A stretch of 24,429 bases of DNA from Spirochaetaceae bacterium (GTDB taxonomy: Bacteria > Spirochaetota > Spirochaetia > Treponematales > Breznakiellaceae): positions 1 through 24,429 of the forward strand of contig JAISLM010000045.1 in the NCBI GenBank assembly GCA_031290855.1, given 5' to 3'. Positions 1 through 6,447 of the stretch are shown here, one piece after another. The stretch's first letter is position 1, and every line of letters begins with the position of its first letter. The position numbers were made by a program, and so were the translations under genes. The notes below the pieces were generated by a model. It was not told the origin of the DNA. It searched no databases and was given only the letters and a program-made list of their open reading frames with translations.

Positions 1-48
1 TTCTCTGTATGTTAAAGCAAAACGCGGGTTAATCACCAATATATTTAC
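1..48 (+). repeat. RAYT-element leader, copy 1 (left end cut by window)
   Basis: This stretch matches the sequence before the second RAYT-like gene (11795-11836) and the start-less copy near 23752-23795: a CCGTATGTT/CTGTATGTT start, then AAGCAAAACGCGGG, then an ATATATTTACATG-type end. It contains a tiny reading frame (ATG at 9) reading MLKQNAG and then a stop at 30-32. In copy 2 the same peptide reads through into the RAYT frame. No Shine-Dalgarno sequence is visible before the ATG at 49. Confidence 0.75.
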
Positions 49-582
49 ATGAGACATTTAAGAATGCTGAAACAGGGCGTGTGGTACGAAATCAGTACCC
101 GCGTCAACAACAGGGAACCCCTGTTCCGAGGGGGCCGGGCCCCGGCTCTGTTCGACCGGGTGTTCCGGGAGACCGCGCACAGGTTTGTCTTCGCGGTACG
201 GGGGCTGAGCCTAGCCGGCGACCGGCTGGCCTTTTACATCAAGCCCGCGGACGGGTTTGAGCTGCCGGCGATAATGAAATGGCTGAAGCAGACCTTCGCC
301 ATTAGGTACAACCGTGACAGCGGACGGACAGGGCACCTGTGGGGTGACCGGTACCGGTCGCGGATTCTGGAAGGGGAGCCGCCGGACGGCGGGGAGGCGG
401 GGGAGGCGGCGGGATCCCTCCCGGCCTGCGGGGTCAGACACCATAGCGGGAAACGCCTCGCCGGACACGCGGCGGCGGGGGCCTCCCCGGCCCTTGGGGT
501 CAGACCCCGTAGCGGGAAACGGGCGGCCGGGGCCGCGTTTTCCCGCCTATACCCACTTCCCGTCGCCCCGGCGCCCGGATAA
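49..582 (+). CDS. RAYT-like (Y1 transposase-related) protein lacking the HUH histidines, copy 1
   Basis: A 177-residue protein. Residues 1-110 resemble REP-associated tyrosine transposases: the N-terminal GVWYEISTRVNNREPLFR strand corresponds to the usual GVWYHVTSRGNNREPLF, and IMKWLKQTFAIRYNR followed by GRTGHLWGDRYRSRIL matches the helix and basic tail of the family. The NHVHLL segment that normally supplies the two metal-binding histidines reads GDRLAFYIKP here, so both histidines are absent, while a helix tyrosine (AIRYN) remains. From about residue 111 the protein is a low-complexity Gly/Ala/Arg-rich tail made by a 66-bp DNA repeat. Nearly identical to 11837-12505 apart from repeat number. 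Catalysis of transposition seems unlikely; DNA binding to a REP-type palindrome is an inference. There is no clear Shine-Dalgarno sequence, so the start is by homology with copy 2. Confidence 0.7.
   Translation: MRHLRMLKQGVWYEISTRVNNREPLFRGGRAPALFDRVFRETAHRFVFAVRGLSLAGDRLAFYIKPADGFELPAIMKWLKQTFAIRYNRDSGRTGHLWGDRYRSRILEGEPPDGGEAGEAAGSLPACGVRHHSGKRLAGHAAAGASPALGVRPRSGKRAAGAAFSRLYPLPVAPAPG
430..530 (+). repeat. 66-bp in-gene tandem repeat with GGGGTCAGACCCC palindrome (about 1.5 units)
   Basis: The 13-base dyad occurs at 430-442 (as GGGGTCAGACACC) and at 496-508 (perfect GGGGTCAGACCCC), exactly 66 bases apart, each followed by a TAGCGGGAAACG-like sequence. The period is 22 codons, so the repeat keeps the RAYT-like reading frame. 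Four units with the same period lie in the second RAYT-like gene. Confidence 0.85.
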
Positions 583-691
583 GCGGCATAATCCGCCCGT
601 AGAACCGCGGCAGCCCGCCATTTCCTCTCCAAACCGAACCGGCCCAGGGGGATACGTCTGCCCTGAAATCCGAATTATGGGCCAGGTTTAG

Positions 692-1099
692 CGCTCTGCG
701 GCGGGGAGGTTCATTCGCAAAGTCTGGTTTGATACCCCGCCGAACCTTAGGTTCGCGCTTGCGGCGCGGAGGCCCGTCTTTTTGCGGGGTGATGCCATGC
801 CCGGACCGCAAAGACCGTTCTCTACGCCCAGGCGCAAGGACGCAAACACTTTTCAGATAACGATCAACCCGGCAAGCGGGCTGTCTGCACGTATCCGTAA
901 GGAATGACGGCGGCGGAGTTTCCGGGGTTTCCCCGCCGCCCTGTCCCAATACCGGAACCCGAAGAACAAGGCCGCCGCGGAAGCGGGGGCCTGCGCCCTA
1001 ATCCAGCACTTAAAGGCCGAACTGGAAAAAGACCGCGCTTGCCGTGCGGAGGCTCATTTGGCGGAGCGTAAAATTGGCACGGAGGCCAACCGCGCGTAA
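692..1099 (+). pseudogene. Small hypothetical gene interrupted by an in-frame TGA
   Basis: One reading frame runs from 692 (after TAG 689-691) to TAA 1097-1099, broken only by TGA at 905-907. The most plausible start is ATG 797, with GGGGTG at 786-791 upstream. The first part reads MPGPQRPFSTPRRKDANTFQ and onwards to IRKE, then TGA. The second part continues RRRSFRGFPAALSQYRNPKN and ends in a charged, alanine-rich helix-like tail, KIGTEANRA. The continuous coding character on both sides of the stop suggests a 100-codon gene with a nonsense mutation, perhaps a Trp codon (TGG) changed to TGA. Upstream, codons over the palindromic element (IRKVWFDTPPNLRFALAA) are in the same frame. Family not recognised with certainty; a sequencing error at 905-907 is the alternative. 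Confidence 0.45.
713..761 (+). repeat. Palindromic element, copy 1 (ATTCGCAAAGTCTGG block plus CGAACC-TTA-GGTTCG hairpin)
   Basis: An 18-base block at 713-730 and a 21-base block at 741-761 recur exactly at 21622-21639 and 21650-21670; the second block alone recurs at 21788-21808. Its core CGAACCTTAGGTTCG is a 6-bp stem with a TTA loop. In copies 1 and 2 the blocks are spaced 10 bases apart, so this is one element of about 50 bases. Confidence 0.85.
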
Positions 1100-1150
1100 C
1101 GCGGTTTTCTGTCCAAGCGCAGCCGCCACGGACGCCGGCGCCGAAAACCA

Positions 1151-1180
1151 TTGGCGGGTCGGGTGGTTTTGGGGTATTGT
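1151..1180 (+). promoter_or_regulatory. Possible promoter for the nadK operon
   Basis: TTGGCG at 1151-1156 and TATTGT at 1175-1180 are separated by 18 bases, 34 bases before the nadK start. A second -10-like TATGAT lies at 1185-1190 without a good -35. The match is modest. Confidence 0.35.
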
Positions 1181-1214
1181 AAAGTATGATTATTCGTGCG
1201 GGCGAAGGTTTGCG

Positions 1215-2069
1215 GTGAAGGTTCTGCTCGTCATCAATACGCAAAAGCCGGCCTCTATCGAGCTTGCCGCGGAGATACGCGAGGCGCTGGGCGGCAGGGG
1301 CTGCGCTGTCACCCTTTATTCGTTTAACGGTGCGGGCGTCGGCCTGGACGGGTTCGATGTCGCGTTCAGCCTGGGCGGGGACGGGACGGTGCTGTTCGCG
1401 GCGCGGACGATAGCCGCTTTCGGGACGCCGGTGATTCCGCTCAACCTGGGGACGCTCGGTTTCATCGCCTCCGTGCATCCTTCCCAATGGTTCGACGTTT
1501 TTTCCGGGTGGCGCGAGGGGAGGTTCCCCGTTTCGGAACGGCTGATGCTTGACGTGAAGGTTGAACGGGGCGCCAGCCGGGTTTTTGCGCTGACGGGTCT
1601 GAACGACGCCGTGATTTCCGCGTCCGGTATCGCCAAAACGATTTGGCTTGACGCATGGACGGAGAACACGCACATCGGCAGCTACCGCTCGGACGGGCTG
1701 ATTGCGGCTACGCCGACAGGTTCCACCGCGTACAGTCTGTCGGCGGGCGGGCCGATAATCGACCCGGAGATCGAGGCTGTGATACTTAACCCGATCTGCC
1801 CTTTCGCGATGCTGTACAGGCCGATAGTCCTGCCTGCGGAACGCGCGATCACGATAAAGATAGGGACGGAACAGCGTAGCGGCGTACTGCTGACGATAGA
1901 CGGACAGGTAACGGAGGCCCTTGAACCGGGCGATCTTGTCGTGATTAGGCGGAGCGCGAACAAGGCGCGGCTCGTCGCCTGCGACCGCGCCGCCTTTTAC
2001 AACGCGCTGCACAGCAAGCTTGCCGGGGCTGTCGGCAAAAACTTGGGCGGGGGACGCGATGCTTCTTGA
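1215..2069 (+). CDS. nadK: NAD kinase
   Basis: Phosphorylates NAD to NADP in the cytosol, using ATP or polyphosphate depending on the enzyme. The 284-residue protein starts at GTG 1215 (MKVLLVINTQ after fMet), chosen because GAAGG at 1204-1208 gives a suitable ribosome site and the sequence upstream in frame looks non-coding. The family signature GGDGT is at residues 54-58, with D56 the expected catalytic aspartate. A GLNDAVIS segment corresponds to the conserved N-E/D motif, and the second signature ATPTGSTAYSLSAGGPI covers about residues 165-181. The length is typical. The stop overlaps the recN start by 11 bases, suggesting translational coupling; nadK-recN adjacency is also seen in Escherichia coli. 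First gene of a five-gene run to 8583. Confidence 0.95.
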   Translation: MKVLLVINTQKPASIELAAEIREALGGRGCAVTLYSFNGAGVGLDGFDVAFSLGGDGTVLFAARTIAAFGTPVIPLNLGTLGFIASVHPSQWFDVFSGWREGRFPVSERLMLDVKVERGASRVFALTGLNDAVISASGIAKTIWLDAWTENTHIGSYRSDGLIAATPTGSTAYSLSAGGPIIDPEIEAVILNPICPFAMLYRPIVLPAERAITIKIGTEQRSGVLLTIDGQVTEALEPGDLVVIRRSANKARLVACDRAAFYNALHSKLAGAVGKNLGGGRDAS

Positions 2070-3834
2070 ACTTTCTATAAGGAACTACGCGCTGATAGAA
2101 AACCTTACGATCTCGTTTGAAGGCGGCCTGTCTATACTCACCGGCGAGACCGGTGCGGGCAAGTCGATCATCGTGGGGGCTTTGGGTTTCCTCCTGGGCG
2201 CGAAGGCCGATACGACGGTGATACGGTCGGGCGCGGAGGAGGCTTCCGTGTCCGCCGTGGTTTCGGTGGACGGACGGAACAGGGACGCGCTGGACTGGAT
2301 AGCCTCACGGGGGATCGAGCCGGAGGACGGAAGCCTTACCGTGCGGCGCGGGATAAAGGTTTCGGGGCGCGGCTCGATATGGATACGGGACGCGCCGCTT
2401 ACGCGGACGGATTTGTCCGAGTTCATGTCCTTCATGTTCGACCTTCACGGCCAGCACGCCCACCAGTCCCTGCTTCACAAGAACAATCACCGCCGCTGTC
2501 TGGACCGTTTCGCCGGTATCGAGGACGAAGCGGCGGCGTTCAACCGCGTGTTTGTCGAGCTTGCCGAAAAACGCAGGTCCCTTGAGGATTCGCTTGTTTC
2601 CGAGCGGGACAGGGAGTCGCGTATAGAACTGTTGAAGTTCTCGGTCGATGAAATAGACAGGGCCCGCCTGAAAAGCGGCGAAAGCCGCGAGCTTGAGGCC
2701 GAGTCCGCCCGCCTTGCCGCGTTTGAAAAGTTGTCCGGCGGCGTGGAAGCGGCGGCGCAGGCGCTTTTTGACGGGGAGTCGTCCGTCCTGGGCCTTTCAC
2801 GCAGGGCCAGAGCCGGGATAGATTCCGCCGCCGCCCTAGATTCAAGCCTTTCGGGGATTCAGCAGCGGCTCGACGCTCTGTACTACGAGGCCGAGGATCT
2901 GTCCGGCGAACTCCGCTCTTACAGGGCTTCCCTCACGTTTGACCCGGCCCGCCTGGAAGCGGTGGAGGAACGGCTGTCGCTGATTCACCGGCTAAAAAAG
3001 AAGTACTCAGGAAGGGCGGACGGCGGAGAAGGCGGCGGCAAAAACATCGAGGATGCGATACTTGCGTACCGGGACGAGGCCGCCGCCGGGATCGAGGCGC
3101 TTTCCGCCTCGGAAGAGAACCGCGAGAGGCAGCGGGCGGCTATAACGGCGCTGGAGCGGGAGATAGCGAGGCGGGCCGCCGCCCTTGGCGCGAAACGCCG
3201 CGCCGCCTCGGACAGGCTTGCCCGCCGCATATCGGGTATTCTGGGCAGCCTGGGGATGCCGGGCGCGGCGTTTACCGTGAACCTTGCGCCCAAGGGGCCC
3301 ATTCCCGGCGGACAGGCGAACCTTGTATGCGGCCCCTGGGGGGCGGACGACGTGGAATTCCTTATCGCGGCGAACAGGGGCGAGAATGCGCGCGAACTGC
3401 GGCTCGTGGCTTCCGGCGGCGAGCTTTCCCGCGTGATGCTGGCGATAAAGACCGCGCTGACCGCGGAAGCAGTGGCGGACGGTCAGGCGGCGGCCGCTGA
3501 CGGGGCCGAGACGCTGATCTTTGACGAGATCGACACGGGCATAGGCGGCGAGGCGGCGATAGCGGTGGGCGAGTATCTGCAAAAGATAGGCGCCGTGAAG
3601 CAGATTTTTTGTGTTACCCACCTTGCCGTTATCGCGTGCAGGGCTGATAATCATTTTAGGGTGGAAAAGATCCCTAAAGACGGCAGGACCCTGACATACG
3701 TGAACCCGCTTTCCGCCGGGGATCGGGTTAACGAGATTGCCCGTATGCTTTCAGGCGACAGGGGCGAGACGGCGCTGGCGCACGCCCGCGAATTGCTGGA
3801 CAAGTATGGAGTGAAGAATCGTGTTAAAGACTAA
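2059..3834 (+). CDS. recN: DNA repair protein RecN
   Basis: An SMC-like ATPase of recombinational double-strand break repair. The 591-residue protein starts at ATG 2059 (MLLELSIRNYALIENLTISF), the usual RecN beginning, behind a G-rich ribosome site (GGGCGGGGGA). Walker A is GETGAGKS at residues 29-36. A long charged helical region with heptad-like character fills roughly residues 150-410, interrupted mid-way by a Gly-rich segment (ADGGEGGG). The C-terminal head has the ABC signature ASGGELSRVM (451 on) and Walker B LIFDEIDTGIGGEAA with D489 and E490, then the H-loop CVTHLA. A little longer than the roughly 550-residue enterobacterial protein. The 3-prime end overlaps the next gene by 14 bases. 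Confidence 0.96.
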   Translation: MLLELSIRNYALIENLTISFEGGLSILTGETGAGKSIIVGALGFLLGAKADTTVIRSGAEEASVSAVVSVDGRNRDALDWIASRGIEPEDGSLTVRRGIKVSGRGSIWIRDAPLTRTDLSEFMSFMFDLHGQHAHQSLLHKNNHRRCLDRFAGIEDEAAAFNRVFVELAEKRRSLEDSLVSERDRESRIELLKFSVDEIDRARLKSGESRELEAESARLAAFEKLSGGVEAAAQALFDGESSVLGLSRRARAGIDSAAALDSSLSGIQQRLDALYYEAEDLSGELRSYRASLTFDPARLEAVEERLSLIHRLKKKYSGRADGGEGGGKNIEDAILAYRDEAAAGIEALSASEENRERQRAAITALEREIARRAAALGAKRRAASDRLARRISGILGSLGMPGAAFTVNLAPKGPIPGGQANLVCGPWGADDVEFLIAANRGENARELRLVASGGELSRVMLAIKTALTAEAVADGQAAAADGAETLIFDEIDTGIGGEAAIAVGEYLQKIGAVKQIFCVTHLAVIACRADNHFRVEKIPKDGRTLTYVNPLSAGDRVNEIARMLSGDRGETALAHARELLDKYGVKNRVKD

Positions 3835-4627
3835 CAATGCCGAAAAGCAGCAACATTATACAAAAAGAATATACTCTTTCGATACGAATATAAAAAAAAT
3901 GTTAAAAAAAGAAGCCGTTATGATTGCGGAATGCCGCGCCGACCCTTCAACGGCGGCGCCAAAGTTGTTTTTTTTGTCGGAACTGATGCTCGATGTCAGC
4001 TCGAATTATCTGATTCTGAACGGAATCGGACAGGCCGTGTTGAACGCAAAAGACGAGGAGGCCCTTGGCGAGGCAAAAAAATCCGTTTCCAAGGCGCTGA
4101 TATACCTGCAAAACATCGTTACGGGAAAGGTCGACGCGCCGTTTTCCGAGTACGAGGACGCCCTTGCGGAACTTGAGGCTGTGGACGCGGCGCAGCGTTT
4201 CCATCTCGTGAAGAAACTGGGGCTTTCCATTTCGCTTCTGAAGACAGCTTACGGGGATAACACAAAATGGCGCTGGGTTTTTGTCGATATGGAGGGACAC
4301 TGCGCGGCGGTGGCAAAGAATTTGCTGGACCTGAAAAAGGCGCAGTCAAGCAACGATCCTTCTTCGCACGATTATGAGCCGCTTTTGTACCACTCGTACT
4401 TTGCGAAAAAAATGCTGTCGGACGCCGCGGACAGGTTCCATTCAAGGTATATGCTTGCGACAAAAAGCAACGAGGATCTGTGGAAGGCGGGAAATTTCCT
4501 TAGCGCCCTGCGAAGGATACACATGGTCTTTAACGAGCGCGGCGAGGCGGAAGAGGTAAAGAAGAAGTACGACGCCTGGAGCGGCGTACTGGTAAGCGAG
4601 ATGAAAAAATCCGTCCAAAAAAAATAA
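3821..4627 (+). CDS. Hypothetical protein, alpha-helical, cytosolic
   Basis: A 268-residue protein from GTG 3821, with GGAG at 3808-3811 inside the recN end. I do not recognise the family. The sequence is rich in Lys, Glu, Ala and Leu and looks almost wholly alpha-helical; it has no signal peptide and no membrane segment. A run of basic residues near the start (KKMLKKEA) and a hydrophobic helix around LFFLSELMLDVSSNYLIL are the main landmarks. It overlaps recN by 14 bases and ends 2 bases before the ABC exporter gene, so it is expressed with them. Codon use is more A+T-rich than its neighbours, with short A and T runs (eight T at 3968-3975, eight A at 4617-4624). No function is offered. Confidence 0.8.
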   Translation: MLKTNNAEKQQHYTKRIYSFDTNIKKMLKKEAVMIAECRADPSTAAPKLFFLSELMLDVSSNYLILNGIGQAVLNAKDEEALGEAKKSVSKALIYLQNIVTGKVDAPFSEYEDALAELEAVDAAQRFHLVKKLGLSISLLKTAYGDNTKWRWVFVDMEGHCAAVAKNLLDLKKAQSSNDPSSHDYEPLLYHSYFAKKMLSDAADRFHSRYMLATKSNEDLWKAGNFLSALRRIHMVFNERGEAEEVKKKYDAWSGVLVSEMKKSVQKK

Positions 4628-4629
4628 AT

Positions 4630-6444
4630 ATGGAAAAAACAAAGACAGGGGGCGGAGTTCTGGCGGAATTCAGGACCTTAAAGCCTTTTTTTTACAGATA
4701 CCGTTACAAATACCTGGGCGGCTTTGTATGTCTTTTTGTCGTTGACGCGGCGCAGCTTTTTATCCCCCAGTTCACAAAGCGGGCGATCAATTTAATATCG
4801 CGGGGCGGGTTTATCTGGCTGGACGTGGCGAAGTGCTGCCTTGCGATGGTTGCCGCTATGGCGGTGATTTCTTTCGGGCGCTTTTTATGGAGGCTTTTTA
4901 TACACGGCTCGTCGCGGCGGATCGAATCGGAACTCCGCCAAAAACTGTTCGACCACCTCCTAACCCTCTCGTGGGATTTCTTTCAGAAAAACAAGATAGG
5001 CGACCTGATCACCCGCTCGACGAGCGATCTGGGCGCGGTCAGGATGGCGATAGGCTGGGGACTTGTCGCCGGACTCGACGGCAGCGTGATGGCGCTTTCG
5101 ATCATCATAATAATCTTCGTCCAGGACGCGGGAACCGCGATCTTTGCCGTGCTGCCGCTGCCTTTCATAACGGCGTTGATAGTGCTGTTCGGCAGGAAGG
5201 TGGGCCGGCGTTTCAAGCGGGCGCAGGAGACCAATTCCGCGTTAAGCGAGACCGTGCAGGAAACATTCGCGGGGATTCGCGTGGTAAAATCGTTTGTGAA
5301 GGAATCCTGGTTCATAAAACGTTTCGCGGAAAACAACGACGATTACCGCGAGGCGAACATGGCCGTCGTAAAACTGCACGGCCTCTTCATGCCGCTTATC
5401 TCGTTTCTGGCCGGCTTCACCTCCCTCATAGTGCTGCTTGCCGGCGGGCGGCGCGTGGTTCTGGGCCTGATGACGCCGGGCGATCTGGTCGCGCTTTTCA
5501 GCTACATGAACATGCTGATATGGCCGATGCTCGGCGCGGGCTTCACGGTAAACATAGTGCAGCGCGGCGCGGTCTCGCTGCGGCGGATAAACGAAATCCT
5601 TTCTACCGAGCCTTCGATACAGAGCCCCCGTATCGAGGGAGCGCGGGCGGACGCCGAAGCGGGACGCTCCTCTCCCTCCCTGAAACCCGCAAGCGGGGCG
5701 AAAGCCGGCCCCGGCAACATGATCGAGATAAAGAACCTGACGTTTGCCTACGATGACGGCAAGAACGTTTTAAGCGGGATCAACATAGCCGTCAAACAGG
5801 GCGCGTCGCTTGGGCTGCTCGGCAGGACCGGCGCGGGAAAGTCAACTTTGGTAAAGCTGCTGCCGCGTATGCTCGATCCGCCGCCGGGAACGGTTTTTGT
5901 GAAGGGCGCCGATGTCCGCGACTGGAAGCTTGACGCGCTGCGCTCGCTCTTCGGCGTGAGTCCGCAGGACAGTTTCATGTTTTCGGACTCGATAAAGAAC
6001 AACCTTGCCTACGGGACGGACGGCGCGGACGACGGGACGATAAGGGCGCTGTGCGGCGCCTCCGCCCTCGATCGCGACATCGCGGCCTTTTCGGACGGGG
6101 TAGAAACGCTGATAGGGGAAAGGGGCCTAACGCTTTCCGGCGGGCAGAAACAGCGGCTTTCCATCGCGCGCGCGATGATAATCGAGCCTGAAATACTGAT
6201 ACTTGACGATTCGCTTTCCGCCGTTGACGCGGAAACCGAGAAGCGGATCGTAAAGAACATCTACGCCGCAAGACGGGGCAGGACCACGATAATAATCTCG
6301 CACCGCGTGTCGGCCTTTGCCGGGGCGGACTATGCGGCGGTGCTGGAAGGCGGGACCCTTGCCGAATACGGCCCGCCGGAGGAACTTATGGAAAGCGGCG
6401 GCTACTACTCGAAGATAGCGGCGTTACAGCAGTTGTACGAGTGA
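4630..6444 (+). CDS. ABC exporter half-transporter with degenerate ATPase site (subunit A)
   Basis: A 604-residue inner-membrane half-transporter: an N-terminal membrane domain of six segments (about residues 20-325) fused to a nucleotide-binding domain (about 362-600). Walker A is GRTGAGKST at 398-406, the signature LSGGQ at 502-506, Walker B ILILDDSLSAVD with D526, and the H-loop IISHRV. The residue after the Walker B aspartate is D527 instead of the catalytic Glu, as in degenerate subunits of heterodimeric exporters such as TM287 of Thermotoga. A Ser/Ala/Gly-rich linker of about 30 residues (ARADAEAGRSSPSLKPASG) separates the two domains. It starts 2 bases after the previous stop with no strong ribosome site, so translational coupling is likely. 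Its partner is the next gene. Substrate unknown. Confidence 0.93.
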   Translation: MEKTKTGGGVLAEFRTLKPFFYRYRYKYLGGFVCLFVVDAAQLFIPQFTKRAINLISRGGFIWLDVAKCCLAMVAAMAVISFGRFLWRLFIHGSSRRIESELRQKLFDHLLTLSWDFFQKNKIGDLITRSTSDLGAVRMAIGWGLVAGLDGSVMALSIIIIIFVQDAGTAIFAVLPLPFITALIVLFGRKVGRRFKRAQETNSALSETVQETFAGIRVVKSFVKESWFIKRFAENNDDYREANMAVVKLHGLFMPLISFLAGFTSLIVLLAGGRRVVLGLMTPGDLVALFSYMNMLIWPMLGAGFTVNIVQRGAVSLRRINEILSTEPSIQSPRIEGARADAEAGRSSPSLKPASGAKAGPGNMIEIKNLTFAYDDGKNVLSGINIAVKQGASLGLLGRTGAGKSTLVKLLPRMLDPPPGTVFVKGADVRDWKLDALRSLFGVSPQDSFMFSDSIKNNLAYGTDGADDGTIRALCGASALDRDIAAFSDGVETLIGERGLTLSGGQKQRLSIARAMIIEPEILILDDSLSAVDAETEKRIVKNIYAARRGRTTIIISHRVSAFAGADYAAVLEGGTLAEYGPPEELMESGGYYSKIAALQQLYE

Positions 6445-6447
6445 CGT

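Noticed and set aside
28..51. Leaderless promoter for the RAYT-like gene from TATATT at 40-45
   Set aside because: Only 3 bases separate this box from the ATG, too few for a transcript that includes the start codon, and no -35 at a suitable distance.
864..2012. 382-codon open frame on the minus strand
   Set aside because: It lies antisense to nadK, has Arg/Pro-rich composition typical of G+C-rich shadow frames, and no family motif.
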